Part shown: one piece after another, positions 53,601-58,169 of the stretch
How the letters are laid out: every line of letters starts with the position of its first letter
Position numbering within the stretch: position 1 is the first letter of the stretch
Source: Protea cynaroides
Taxonomy: Eukaryota; Streptophyta; Magnoliopsida; Proteales; Proteaceae
Length of the DNA: 64,000 bases
Reading direction: 5' to 3'
Assembly: GCA_028583415.1 (NCBI GenBank)
Contig: CM053269.1
Location: 29,206,254 to 29,270,253, forward strand
The notes under the pieces: model-generated
What the model was told of the DNA's origin: nothing
What the model saw: the letters and a program-made list of their open reading frames with translations, nothing else
Database searches by the model: none
Made by a program: the position numbers and the translations under genes

Positions 53601-55180
53601 AACTTACACCAATCAAGTCAATTCAAGTAATTAATTATAGCTTAATTAACTGTCGTCCACTGATATTCCTTCTAATTTGCACATTCCACACAACCTTAAT
53701 CCACAAATCTTATATCAAAAACTAAATTCCAAGCCCTTGTCAAGTGCTATCTTGAGGAACTAGAGATCAGCAGAAAGGAATAGCTTCGAATCTTCCACAG
53801 CAAATGTCTTCCCAAAAAATAAACCCTGTCATGGAACCAGCCTCAAACCATGAATCTAAACAAATAGGAAGTTGCGGATCTCAGATCTAATTTGGATACG
53901 AGAAGGATCACCCTATATAACACAAAATTTCTCGTATTGAAGGAGCAAGATCAACAAGCTAAGGCAACATAGCCCGATTCCCTGCTTCAAAATGAGTTGA
54001 AATGATGAAATCTTACAGTATATGAACTTCTCAAGGATGCCTACAGGAGTTGTTAACTATCAAAAGAGGGGAATTGTAGCCAAATATATACATTATACAC
54101 AATTATATAACTGCTACAATCTCTTTCCCTCAGCACAGACCACCAACCTATCAGATCCTTGTTCATATCATGAATTAGCTGAACCCAAATACTTCCCGTC
54201 ACTTAAGAGGTTCAGATATGTTGTCACTCCACTAAATAGACTGTCCCAACATTTCCTATGATGAAAAAACTTCCATTCATAGCAGCAACATTTGAAAAGG
54301 CAATACAATGAGCTTGTTCTTACTTGTGAGATTTTTACCACAAAATGCCCACTACAAAACCTAAACCACAGTCAATAAGAAGCCAAGTTTCTTCCCAATT
54401 ACCAAAATTTATACTAGTATTCAACACAAACATTTGTCACTCCATCTCTTCATATCCCTTTCCCCACCAAGAGAATCAGCAATTGATCCAAAATGTAAAC
54501 TCCAATAGAAACAAATGGCCCTAGCAACCAAATCTCTAATCTCCATTTGATTATCTATAAAGAGGGTACATTAGCAAAGGCTATTGTCCACTGAATTAAA
54601 CTTGAAATGGACAAAAAGGAATACAGAAGTAGTCAAATTGAAGAGGCAATATTATGCATATAACATATTTAATGAACCGAACTGTTCGACAACTGAAAAT
54701 AACACATGCAGCATTAGCATACCCAAGAAAAGAAATTAATTAACAAGGAGCTCAAAGGCAGAAATTTCTCTGCAGCAACCACCAAATGCAATCAAAAGAC
54801 GCAGAAACTCACAGAAACATAAGCAAACCAAAACCTACAGCAAGTACACCCTTAACACAAACACACCAAACCGAAAACACAAGAAGTGAATAAACCTGTT
54901 CAGGCTTCATACGGAAAACCCTCTCCGACGGCTTCCACTGCTCAAAAACAGGTTCAGGCACGGGGAGAGCTCTCGAAGACGGGAGACCCGTGGAGGTCCG
55001 ATAAGCGGCATTGGAAAAACCGGAGAGAGCAGAGGAGGAGCTCCTGGATTGAAGAGAAGAGTAATGAGTTGTAGAAGATGACTGCTTCAGATCGTTATCT
55101 AGGGTTTCTGATGTAGTTTTGGAGGGTTTGGAGTTCCCAGCTGCGGAAGATTGCCTAAGGTGTGGTGGGACATAAGACAT
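1633..55180 (-). CDS. DEAD-box ATP-dependent RNA helicase, gene span of exons 1-7 (3' end off window)
   Basis: Superfamily 2 RNA helicase, which uses ATP to remodel RNA or RNP. Seven exons join in frame to about 319 residues: a Ser-rich N-terminus beginning MSYVPPHLR (1-95), a Q-motif region (about 120-150, RPTSIQAQ), motif I AETGSGKT (165-172), Ia PTRELAQQ (202-209), GG (231-232), Ib TPGR (252-255), motif II DEAD (276-279) and motif III SAT (307-309). This completes the first RecA-like lobe; motifs IV-VI must lie further left. All six visible introns are GT-AG and phase 0. No inactivating change is seen in the exons although the introns are full of transposons, so the gene looks maintained. 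The exact subfamily and the cellular role cannot be set from this sequence; I give no symbol. Each exon is listed separately. Confidence 0.93.
1714..2689. other. Start of intron 6 sequence on the exon 7 side, nothing recognised
   Basis: AT-rich intron sequence between exon 7 and the target duplication of copia element A. No coding signal or repeat structure recognised. Confidence 0.5.
2695..2945 (-). repeat. 3' LTR of copia A
   Basis: 251 bp, TGTGTGAATG...CTGACA on the minus strand, matching the 239-bp right LTR along its length with scattered differences. It is flanked by CTGCT on the outside. Confidence 0.9.
2960..3548 (-). pseudogene. Copia A RNase H end of pol (detached fragment)
   Basis: Minus-strand reading at 3322-3540 gives the copia RNase H signature region: DVNDRKSTFGLCLFLGDS, followed by SW and a Lys-rich end. 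3045-3413 carries the rest in another frame, so there is at least one frameshift. It is separated from the rest of A's pol by copia B; the B junction at 3549-3553 (ATCAC) is matched by ACCAC at 9639-9643. Confidence 0.82.
3554..3719 (+). repeat. 5' LTR of copia B, internally deleted
   Basis: Begins TGTGAGATATT, carries a short repetitive block of cgccagcggtac-like units, and ends TTTAGCA before the primer site. It is 166 bp against 404 bp for the 3' LTR. The middle part, including the TATTTAAA-type promoter and polyadenylation region, is missing between two GGAT sequences. Confidence 0.85.
4020..5060 (+). pseudogene. Copia B gag, broken
   Basis: The likely start is ATG at 4020 (MSSI...), matching the start seen in element A. 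A stop interrupts the reading after the YSYWS region, and the reading then moves between the frames of 4085-4417 and 4297-4593 (FYNQMTNYWDQLALM). A nucleic-acid-binding CCHC knuckle is visible near 4750-4790 (C-X2-C-X4-H-X4-C) with a stop right after the His. It would encode the capsid-like protein packaging element RNA. It is not functional. Confidence 0.78.
7500..8075. repeat. Foldback-type repeat inside the 7298-8285 element
   Basis: Begins ACTTATTTATGA with a near-perfect hairpin at about 7501-7580 (a 37-base arm pairs with the following stretch). It continues with sequence shared with the left arm and centre of the 875-bp foldback at 51251-52125 (for example GATAAAAAGTCAACCCT, CAACATTCGCG, and the pair around TTGGAAAGCTGATTAT). 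Most of the right arm is missing, so this is a deleted copy. Confidence 0.7.
8120..8172. repeat. AT microsatellite
   Basis: About 26 uninterrupted TA units inside the 7298-8285 element. Confidence 0.97.
9235..9638 (+). repeat. 3' LTR of copia B
   Basis: 404 bp; begins TATGAGATATT (the expected TG is TA here), ends CTAACA. It contains a TATTTAAATCCC promoter-like element near 9560 and the AATAAAG signal near 9600. About 134 bp of its length is a SINE plus the duplicated target. Confidence 0.87.
9416..9529 (+). mobile_element. Au-like SINE in the 3' LTR of copia B
   Basis: A 114-bp insert ends in GGATAAGGCTTTG followed by four TTG units, the 3' tail known for plant Au SINEs. It is flanked by an exact 20-bp direct repeat (9396-9415 and 9530-9549, beginning ATCTTCC), as expected for LINE-driven insertion. 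It is shorter than a full Au SINE (around 180 bp), so the 5' part with the pol III boxes is probably lost. Confidence 0.85.
9763..12200 (-). pseudogene. Copia A pol: integrase and RT pieces, broken
   Basis: On the minus strand, 11552-11815 carries the GAG-pre-integrase segment (WHSKLGHMS) and the start of integrase (LVHTDI). 11461-11703 and 11016-11339 hold further integrase in shifted frames; 10822-11220 continues it (FVLLPKHNRSKL). 9763-10749 is a 328-residue open RT segment with KARLVAKV, MDVKNAFLHG, YGLKQAPRAW and YVDDMII, all the residues expected of a copia RT. It runs into RNase H but is cut by copia B at 9643. Upstream frames carry stops. Confidence 0.87.
12240..13164 (-). pseudogene. 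Copia A gag, broken
   Basis: The start ATG at 13164 gives MSSIEKENQ, then NYSYWS, like the gag of B. Frame changes and stops follow near 13060-12960. 12428-12682 keeps a fragment with RLVQFLMALRDQFEPL and a run toward VIRELI. A zinc-knuckle region lies near 12370-12420. The protein cannot be made in full. Confidence 0.75.
13506..13744 (-). repeat. 5' LTR of copia A
   Basis: 239 bp, TGTGAACGAT...CTGACA on the minus strand, followed directly by the primer site (13505 downward, TGGTATCGAGC). Outer flank CTGCT. Confidence 0.9.
13750..14018. other. Intron 6 sequence between copia A and element J
   Basis: Short AT-rich stretch, no gene or repeat recognised. Confidence 0.5.
14200..15445. other. 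Interior of element J, possible captured gene fragments
   Basis: Contains short open frames (for example 14958-15200 plus, MEEYTIDLFSTSTGNS...) and, on the minus strand, 14414-14875 and 15095-15391. I recognise none of them. A GA microsatellite lies at 14673-14697. If J is a MULE, this is where captured host sequence would be. There is no evidence of expression. Confidence 0.35.
14673..14697. repeat. GA microsatellite
   Basis: Twelve GA units. Confidence 0.95.
15446..15576. mobile_element. 131-bp hAT-like MITE, CATAGTTGTC family
   Basis: Ends CATAGTTGTCAATGCG and, inverted, CATAGTTGTTAAGG. It is flanked by an exact 8-bp duplication ATTGCCAT (15438-15445, 15577-15584). The inside is made of CACCTAGG, CGCCTTGG and GCGCC motifs like those next to the ends of the 7298-8285 element. 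It is a minimal member of that family. Confidence 0.85.
15585..15982. other. Element J interior, no gene recognised
   Basis: Short plus frames (15523-15864, 15774-16031) read into the LTR of copia C and are unlikely to be genes. Ends with GAGGC, the left target copy of copia C. Confidence 0.4.
15983..16332 (+). repeat. 5' LTR of copia C
   Basis: 350 bp, begins TGTTACAATAAAGG. It has a TATA region (CTCTATAAATATAAG near 16165) and a pyrimidine-rich stretch before the end. The last bases are TTAGA against TTACA in the 3' LTR. Confidence 0.9.
16729..17793 (+). pseudogene. Copia C gag and protease start, broken by stops and a hAT insertion
   Basis: The start ATG at 16729 gives MTDPKPTDVQ, then LRGVSNYFLWAQAIKAYI, a typical copia gag N-terminus. 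A frame change near 16960 and stops near 17165 and 17205 break it. 17220-17790 is open: a Gly/Arg-rich stretch, a CCHC knuckle YCTHCHKTNHTADTC (about 17500-17535), then protease PWIIDSSATCYMTGEH, where the usual DSGA catalytic motif reads DSSA. The hAT element enters directly after this. Confidence 0.85.
18160..18905 (+). other. Probable 5' UTR intron of the hAT transposase gene
   Basis: Donor CAAG/GTAAGT at 18160 after a CT-rich leader and acceptor TTTCAACAG ending at 18905, 14 bp before the start codon at 18920. The 746-bp stretch is very AT-rich, as plant introns are. This explains the otherwise empty stretch between the element end and the coding region. Confidence 0.6.
18920..22492 (+). 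pseudogene. hAT transposase (BED finger, DUF659, hAT dimerisation), frameshifted
   Basis: Start chosen at 18920 (MADAPTASGD). A BED-type zinc finger follows: CNYCGKQIKGGG, then HLAGG with a downstream Cys. Next come an acidic/basic linker and a DUF659-type catalytic core with MCDGWTGPTKKSLINFLV and VTDNGSNFKKAG, then CAAHCIDLM. The frame is lost near 20115 and changes again near 20262 and 20340. 20338-20682 carries the middle (FWDDVKKVVAILDPIVKVLRM), 20735-20866 the next piece (LNPKY). Introns of about 80 bp are likely at about 20865-20948 and 21027-21110. The C-terminal hAT dimerisation segment WWVLYGSESPNLRAIAVKVL, with CERNWSTFS, is open in 20942-22492. The last part is acidic and low-complexity. 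The family cuts and pastes DNA. The frameshifts suggest this copy is inactive, unless some are sequencing errors. Confidence 0.87.
22899..26958 (+). pseudogene. Copia C pol: protease end, integrase, RT, RNase H, broken
   Basis: 22899-23282 continues protease. 23152-23808 has the GAG-pre-integrase zinc segment (WHHRLGHLS ... CKACELGKHH) and the integrase core with HSDIWGP and TPQQNGITERKNRH. The second catalytic Asp region reads RTNNTLE, so Asp is replaced by Asn. 23832-24782 and 24795-25130 hold RT with a stop between them (VDVKNAFLYGD; YVDDIIIT). The insert at about 25258-26193 follows. 26227-26583 and 26659-26958 are RNase H (YADWAGADGDRLSTTGYC; after a stop, SSAEAEYRAIA; then CDNQTAIYIASN). 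It cannot make a working polyprotein. Confidence 0.88.
25258..26193. mobile_element. hAT-like non-autonomous insert between RT and RNase H of copia C
   Basis: It splits the conserved stretch just before ADTPMDPHQKL. Flanks ATTTCTTG (25250-25257) and GCTTCTTG (26194-26201) agree at 6 of 8 positions. Both ends carry many TTCGGTTTCG / CGAAACC / ATTTCGG motifs, as in the subterminal zones of the coding hAT element. The terminal repeats themselves are poor. Short AT-rich interior without an ORF of note. Confidence 0.7.
26965..27055 (+). repeat. 3' LTR of copia C, left part
   Basis: Begins TGTTACGATAAAGG and matches the 5' LTR up to the insertion of copia D after TTTTT. The right part is 32196-32447. 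Confidence 0.9.
27056..27241 (-). repeat. 3' LTR of copia D
   Basis: 186 bp; includes short repeats of the type GGTAGTACA; similar to the 197-bp right LTR. Confidence 0.9.
27249..30477 (-). pseudogene. Copia D pol, broken
   Basis: Minus strand, right to left. 29950-30477 has the end of protease with VADGSLSP, then VLHVPNLSTNLLSIS and the zinc segment WHHRLGHPS. 29354-29797 is integrase, including MLRCDNGKEYLEG and TPAQNGVAERKNRH. 28667-28873 and 28058-28381 are RT (NGTWDLVPLP; YVDDIIIAG). 27543-27893 and 27249-27521 are RNase H (YTDADWVGSPDRKSIFGYC; FYDNQAVISIAN). Frames change at least five times, so it is dead, though key residues remain visible. Confidence 0.87.
30539..31583 (-). pseudogene. 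Copia D gag, broken
   Basis: The likely start at 31583 gives MTSEVTSSGIE; then NTTKLEGGNYLMWSWATQFSIRARGLLGYLTG. A stop near 31218 and a frame change separate it from 30954-31187 (LIVSQYY-like region, FLAGLNVELDPIRSQIL). A zinc-knuckle-like CEYCSKLWNTKDTC lies near 30800-30845, with Asn where the His of CCHC would be expected. Confidence 0.82.
31994..32190 (-). repeat. 5' LTR of copia D
   Basis: 197 bp; primer site directly to its left, TTTTT to its right. Confidence 0.9.
32196..32447 (+). repeat. 3' LTR of copia C, right part
   Basis: Resumes at GTTAGTTGG exactly where the left part stopped and ends TTGTTACA, followed by the AAGGC flank. Confidence 0.9.
32460..32552. mobile_element. Short MITE, CATAGTTGTC family
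   Basis: About 93 bp: CTAGTTGTCAAGGCG at the left and CCTTGACAACTATG at the right are inverted repeats; the inside has GCGCC and CCTAGGCG motifs. No clear 8-bp duplication. It lies a few bases after the end of copia C, within element J. Confidence 0.7.
33135..34589. other. Intron 6 sequence next to exon 6, nothing recognised
   Basis: AT-rich, no open frame of note and no repeat structure recognised. The donor of intron 6 (GTAAGTAAC on the minus strand) is at 34589. Confidence 0.5.
34590..34751 (-). CDS. Helicase exon 6 (TPGR and DEAD motifs)
   Basis: 162 bp, 54 codons. It begins RSELRAGVNI and contains VVATPGRFIDHL (motif Ib) and VVLDEADRMLDMGFEPQ (motif II, Mg-ATP binding and hydrolysis). 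Acceptor ttttgacag before 34751, donor gtaagtaac from 34589. Both catalytic motifs are intact. Confidence 0.95.
34938..35575. mobile_element. MITE-like repeat rich in GTATCGATAC motifs
   Basis: The left end GGGTTTTAAGTATCGATAC and the inverted right end CAAGGATTAAAGTATCG resemble each other. Next to both ends are many copies of TCGATAC / GTATCG. No target duplication could be confirmed, so the limits are approximate. It fits the pattern of other inserts here with family-specific palindromic motifs. Confidence 0.5.
35580..36440. other. Intron 5 sequence, possible old LTR
   Basis: 35590-35990 has an LTR-like order on the plus strand (TTTTATATATATG near 35885, then a leader ending in GAATGAAAAAATGG), but no ends or target duplication could be fixed. 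The rest is unremarkable; a small minus ORF at 36045-36257 is not recognised. Confidence 0.3.
36447..36942. mobile_element. 496-bp hAT-like MITE with TAAGGGTGT ends
   Basis: Inverted ends TAAGGGTGTTAAA and TAAGGGTGTCAAAAATG; flanks GGTGGGGT (36439-36446) and GGTGGGAT (36943-36950) form an 8-bp duplication with one change. The inside has many CGGTTTC / AACGGTTT motifs near the ends. No coding capacity. Confidence 0.82.
37262..37685. repeat. Tandem duplication of a 212-bp unit
   Basis: Two direct copies, 37262-37473 and 37474-37685, differ at roughly nine positions. Each begins GCATCCTTCC and ends GCTTGGGAATCT. Two small plus ORFs (37260-37454, 37451-37711) are simply the same unit read twice. 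It lies about 120 bp from exon 5 in intron 5. Confidence 0.95.
37805..37879 (-). CDS. Helicase exon 5 (GG motif)
   Basis: 75 bp, 25 codons: VKAFSRSLES, then TAIVVGGTNIAEQ, the conserved GG region after PTREL. Acceptor ttcttttcag before 37879, donor gtagct from 37804. It is too short for ordinary ORF calling. It joins exon 4 (11 kb upstream on the gene) and exon 6 in phase 0. Confidence 0.93.
37880..38469. other. Intron 4 sequence next to exon 5
   Basis: No gene or repeat recognised before the CAAAAAAG duplication of element I. Confidence 0.5.
39101..39364 (+). repeat. 5' LTR of copia F
   Basis: 264 bp, begins TGTGAAAGAG and ends CATTTTATA; contains CTCTATAAATGAAG near 39293, a likely promoter. 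Confidence 0.85.
40697..40888 (-). repeat. 3' LTR of copia E
   Basis: 192 bp, TGTTGAATAG...ATTCAACA on the plus strand. Confidence 0.92.
40896..44310 (-). pseudogene. Copia E pol, broken
   Basis: Minus strand. 43858-44310: protease region with WIIIDFGAMDHMIGNQS (the usual DSGA motif reads DFGA). 42666-43397: integrase C-half with TSCVHTLAQNGVVETKNRH (the catalytic Glu region reads VETKNRH) and chain to the Pro/Ser-rich linker. 42354-42629: RT N-terminal part. 41645-42103: RT core with MDIKNAFPHGE, YGLKQSPRAWFERF, YVDDIVIIG. 40896-41168: RNase H end with FCENKAAISIVHN. Several stops and frame changes; catalytic-site changes make it inactive. Confidence 0.87.
44170..45290 (-). pseudogene. Copia E gag, broken
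   Basis: Start at 45290: MTSEVTSAGMDSYKMKN, then GGNYLMWSCAPQLSI and GYLTGAK. One stop near 45084 separates it from 44610-45065, which continues openly (IWKSAKDTYSQVGND ... FLAGLNVELDSIRSQIF) with a short extra segment near 44780. A zinc-knuckle region follows near 44490-44520. Close to gag of D. Confidence 0.83.
45977..46166 (-). repeat. 5' LTR of copia E
   Basis: 190 bp; primer site at 45965-45976; outer flank AAAAT. Confidence 0.92.
46241..46975 (-). mobile_element. Solo LTR H (gypsy-like) inside G
   Basis: 735 bp flanked by exact CCTAC (46236-46240, 46976-46980). On the minus strand it starts TGTTAGGGGGAAAATAAACC and has CTCTATAAATACAAGCAG near 46470-46485, a TATA box. No internal domain remains, so it arose by LTR recombination. 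The style of the LTR is close to Ty3/gypsy types, but assignment is tentative. Confidence 0.85.
47560..47719. repeat. 71-bp inverted repeat at the gag/3' LTR junction of copia F
   Basis: 47560-47630 is an inverted copy of 47649-47719 with few mismatches, separated by 18 bp. The right arm is part of the 3' LTR, so the start of the LTR is duplicated in inverted form where pol should be. Confidence 0.9.
47633..47909 (+). repeat. 3' LTR of copia F
   Basis: About 277 bp ending CATTTTACA; longer than the 5' LTR by an extra copy of an internal unit GTAATGTCTAGGTT. TTCCC follows. Confidence 0.85.
47963..48879. other. Intron 4 sequence next to exon 4, nothing recognised
   Basis: AT-rich; A runs near 48420-48450. 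No gene or repeat identified. Confidence 0.5.
48880..48975 (-). CDS. Helicase exon 4 (PTREL motif)
   Basis: 96 bp, 32 codons: HCLAQLPIRRGDGPLALVL, then APTRELAQQIEKE, motif Ia that contacts RNA. Acceptor atttgcag before 48975, donor gtgagg from 48879. It is too short for ordinary ORF calling. Confidence 0.94.
49108..49272 (-). CDS. Helicase exon 3 (Q motif and Walker A)
   Basis: 165 bp, 55 codons, beginning CLHPGIMKDI. The Q motif is within EYTRPTSIQAQAMP (adenine recognition) and motif I is AETGSGKT. Acceptor cttatag before 49272, donor gtcttttt from 49107. The exon begins three codons before the first Met in this reading frame. Confidence 0.95.
49369..49461 (-). CDS. Helicase exon 2
   Basis: 93 bp, 31 codons: IEEVRLRLNV, then a Pro/Ala stretch and IESFTDM, whose Phe is the upstream aromatic of the Q motif. 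Acceptor aacccag before 49461, donor gtatgt from 49368. Introns 2 and 3 (96 and 132 bp) are the only small ones in the gene. Confidence 0.92.
49462..50239. other. Intron 1 sequence next to exon 2, nothing recognised
   Basis: AT-rich; no gene or repeat recognised. Confidence 0.5.
50245..50686 (-). mobile_element. Solo LTR in helicase intron 1
   Basis: 442 bp with exact 5-bp duplication TCAAT (50240-50244, 50687-50691). Minus strand: TGTTAAACTACAC...TTTTGTTACA, with CTATAAATACAAG near 50325-50340 as TATA box. No internal domain. Confidence 0.85.
50991..52419. mobile_element. Non-autonomous hAT element K, relative of the coding hAT
   Basis: Exact 8-bp duplication GATAAAAC (50983-50990, 52420-52427). 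Ends CATAGTTCAAGATGCC and, inverted, CAAGGTTCAAGGTGCTGG. The right end is nearly the same as the right end of the coding hAT element (CAAGGATCAAGGTGCCGG), and the subterminal motifs (GGTTTCGA, TTGAAACC) are shared. The interior is replaced by an 875-bp foldback; no transposase. Confidence 0.88.
51251..52125. repeat. 875-bp foldback (large inverted repeat) inside element K
   Basis: Arms of roughly 415 bp (about 51251-51664 and 51697-52125) are inverted copies with scattered mismatches and indels; ends ACTTATTTATGA / TCATAAATAAGT; the centre is near TTGGAAAGCTGATTATGC. A transcript would fold into one very long hairpin. A deleted copy is at about 7500-8075. Target duplication not established. 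A small plus ORF 51765-51965 in one arm is not a gene. Confidence 0.9.
52428..52800. other. Intron 1 sequence, nothing recognised
   Basis: No gene or repeat recognised. Confidence 0.5.
52801..52995. mobile_element. Fragment of a GTATCG-rich MITE
   Basis: Begins CAAGGTTTTAAAAATCGG, like the end of the 34938-35575 repeat, with TATCGGC and GTATCGACC motifs. No opposite end found, so a truncated copy. Confidence 0.45.
52996..54895. other. Intron 1 sequence next to exon 1
   Basis: 53010-53160 is rich in GCC/GCAGC trinucleotides with a small open frame on each strand (low complexity, not a gene). The remainder is AT-rich without recognised features; the donor GTTTATTC is at 54895. Confidence 0.45.
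54896..55180 (-). CDS. Helicase exon 1 (start codon, Ser-rich N-terminus)
   Basis: 285 bp, 95 codons. Start ATG at 55180 gives MSYVPPHLRQSSAAGNSK; a Ser/Thr-rich stretch to about residue 70, then PVPEPVFEQWKPSERVFRM. No ATG upstream continues this frame. Exon 1 ends CCTGAACAG at 54896 with donor gttt, and the codon phase matches exon 2. The Ser-rich part looks disordered. Confidence 0.93.
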
Positions 55181-55365
55181 TTTCTCTTTCCCCTCTCTGT
55201 ATTTGTTTTCCTAGCCTCTTCGAAACTAGAACGAGAGAAGTGGGACGACTAATGAGGAGAAAGGTGGAGAGATTATTATGAGGTTACAAAATTGATGAGT
55301 GTGATGAAGACTGAAGTGTGCGTGTGCGTGTGCGAGAGTGTTGAAAATGTAAACGAAGAAGACGT

Positions 55366-55380
55366 CCTTTTTTATATTTG
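55366..55380 (-). promoter_or_regulatory. Candidate TATA box of the helicase gene
   Basis: Minus strand CAAATATAAAAAAGG, about 190 bp upstream of the start codon. It is followed by a GA-rich leader, compatible with transcription starting near 55340. Promoter strength is not testable here. Confidence 0.4.
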
Positions 55381-56553
55381 TTTCAACTTATCAATTTTTC
55401 AGGGTAGTGTTACGTGACATCCCAGGTGAAATATTATTTAGCTCACCTACCCAAAATCACAGGACAGAAAAAGGTATCTAGGTAACCTAAATAAATATGG
55501 CAAAACCTTTTTGAGAAAAATCCCTCCAAACGTCGTCTGATTTTTTCTCACACACGTGAATAAGGTGACAATTCTTCTAGTCAGATATCGAGTGTGCATT
55601 GTGATTGAGATCCTCTCGAGTTCAACTGTCCTCAAGTTGTGATTCCGTTGTGATTCCCTGGCGAGAGTCATCCAGTGCACAGACTTCAACCGTTGGATCA
55701 CAACTTGGGAGATGATTGGACTTGAGAGGAACTGGGTCCTGTGTATTGAGGGTTCCTCCTTCGAGCTGCAGTAGCAAGAGTCTCGTGCATACTGGAACAC
55801 CCTATTTAAATATCAAGTGTCTATCGACTCATCATCTATCAAATTTCTAAATATGACTCTTCCATTTATCGGCATACATCTCAATATTTTTTCATGCACA
55901 CCTACTTTATAATGTTAAACTTTTCAAAACACGCATTTGGCTACTTGAAAAACTTTGATTGGATTATAACTTTAAATGTGAACAAGGAACTCGGGAACTA
56001 TATGTGTACAAAATTTTGCTTCCATTAGAATTACCATGTGGCAGATAGATAATACCCACATGGAGATTTATTTCTAAGCTATCTAGTTAAAGAACCCTCC
56101 TCCCCCTCAAAAAGTTTTTTTTAGTCTTGAAAGACTAGATAATATCTCTAGATGGACACCATGTTTTACCACAATGAAAGATCATCTGGCCAAATATTGA
56201 CTGTATGAATAATTAAATTGCTCTACTTCGGCTAAATCTAATTTTATAATTAGATTCAACATACAATGTATATATTAACATATTCCCTTTTAATTTTCAA
56301 TTATCCATTGCTTTTTAGAGTACATTCATTTTTCCACTAGAATTTTAAGGCCTTAATTTTCATATTTTGTTTTGGCTGAAACTTAACATATGAGCAAATG
56401 ACATTTAGGCCATCTATCATGAAAGTTTTGGCTCCATTGAATCTCCCACATACAAGATATTAGCATCAACATGGAGAAACTTTTTAGACCTAACTGAACT
56501 AGAAAAACTATAGAAACATCATCCATAAAAAAATTAGAAAAGCGTAATTACTT
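55381..56553. other. Upstream region between helicase and Tat element
   Basis: Unique-looking sequence likely to hold the helicase promoter region. A small minus ORF at 55447-55800 is not recognised and is probably chance. Confidence 0.45.
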
Positions 56554-57211
56554 TGTTTGGCTTAGATTCCACGTCGATAGAGATCTTCACGGCTTAACTG
56601 AGTTATACTGTATGTATGGAGTCTACCACGGTATAAAAAGAGTGTACTCTTTTATACCCGACTTGAATGATGAAGCCCTGAAATAACCGAGAAAATGAAC
56701 AGACAGGCAGACTAGGTAGTTTGGTGGCTATTTCGATACTTAAGTCAGTTCTCAGATCAAGCAGAATGAAGTGCTATTTAGGAAAACAATTCTTAGAGAA
56801 AAGCGGTAAGGTTTGAGTTTACAAATGGATTGATTGCAAAGAATTGAATCCCTTTTACTTGTGAGCCTTCATGCTTTTATAAGATTTTGGACAACCGATC
56901 GGAGTGGCTCGTAGTAGTGGTAGTTGTTGTAGGCGGTTGTAAAACCGCTGCACTAGCTGTCTATCGTTAGATAGAAATCCAATGGCAAGATGAGATGTAG
57001 TAATGGCCATCGTGGATTACCGACTCTAGTGCATGATTGTAAGTTGAGGAGATCACTCGCTCCTAACCGCAAGGAACTGCTAATGGAATGTGGACTTGAC
57101 ACGTGTCGGATATGTGTCAACAATTGAGATGTTTCATACGACTAGCCACATCACTCCTAGTCTTGATCCACGTGTCACCATATCATTGGCGGACGAGATA
57201 TTGTGTTAACA
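56554..57211 (-). repeat. 3' LTR of the Tat element
   Basis: About 658 bp, TGTTAACACAAT...CCAAACA on the minus strand. The right end is fixed by the purine tract at 57212-57230; the left end is inferred. There is a TATA-like CTTATAAAAGCATG near 56870-56885. A further near-palindrome GGTATAAAAAGAG...CTCTTTTATACC lies at about 56630-56658. Confidence 0.68.
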
Positions 57212-57309
57212 GTTGCCCCTTGCTTTTCCAAGGTGATAAGCATGGGAAAGCAATCCCAATATCGAGTTGTCTGTATGACACTTCTTTAACCAACTTATTT
57301 TACTAACCG

Positions 57310-57515
57310 TTTCTCTGCATGACTTATTTAGTAAATCGCCTCTTTAAACGACTTACTTGATAAATCACTACTTTGAACGACTTATTTGATAAATCACTGC
57401 TTTGAACGACTTATTTGATAAATCACTGGTTTGAATGACTTATTTGATAAATTGATGCTTTGAACAGCTTATTTGATAAATTGCTGCTTTGAACAACTTA
57501 TAAATTGCTTGCAAG
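57310..57515. repeat. 29-bp tandem array in the Tat 3' UTR
   Basis: About seven copies of a unit of the type GACTTATTTGATAAATCAC + TGCTTTGAAC; period 29 is exact at 57362, 57391, 57420, 57449 and 57478. It lies between the antisense ORF and the 3' LTR. Confidence 0.93.
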
Positions 57516-58169
57516 CAGCATCCAAAGCTTTTGTTGTAAACGAGTTGAAATTTGAATAAGACAGTGTACAACTATCTCACATATAGGGAACCGTAATGGC
57601 AGTTATCTTCTTTAATGTCATTCATGATTCGAATCTCGGATTTTGTGGCTCGTATAGCTCTGACACACATTACGGGGATCCATTGAGCATTGGGGGAACG
57701 CCACGTATAAAGAAATGATAATACTGGAATCGAGGAGGCCCTTGTGACGAAACGTTACTCTTCTTCGATGTAAACAACTTATTTAGGTTGGCTGTAACAT
57801 GGACTCTTTTAAGTTTGCTTCAATGAAAACTGGAAAAGGTGTCTCTTCATTAAATTGATTTGACAGCCCTTCATGATGAGTTTCGAATTTCAAATCTGTG
57901 AATTTTGAAAGGTTGTGTCCTCTATGTACCACTATATACAAAAGCTTGGTGTCACCCATTAAGCACCATTTTTCCAAGCTTGCTTTGCAAGAAACTGATT
58001 CGGAGTGATCTCGATAGTTGTTGCCTTCGACTTTCTAAAGAAGAACTAGTAAGCCCTTTTCCTCCTTCCTCTTCTCTTGGAAACCCAGTACATGCAATAG
58101 CCGGGAGTAGCTCCGCATTGCAGCTTTTGCTATTCCTTCAGGGGTGCAATTTGTTTGCGTTGGAACCTG

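Noticed and set aside
55447..55800. Minus ORF upstream of the helicase as an extra exon
   Set aside because: No match to helicase N-termini, and exon 1 already has a good start with its own leader.
57310..57515. CRISPR-like repeats of 29 bp
   Set aside because: Units are directly adjacent with no spacers; it is a tandem array in a retroelement 3' UTR.
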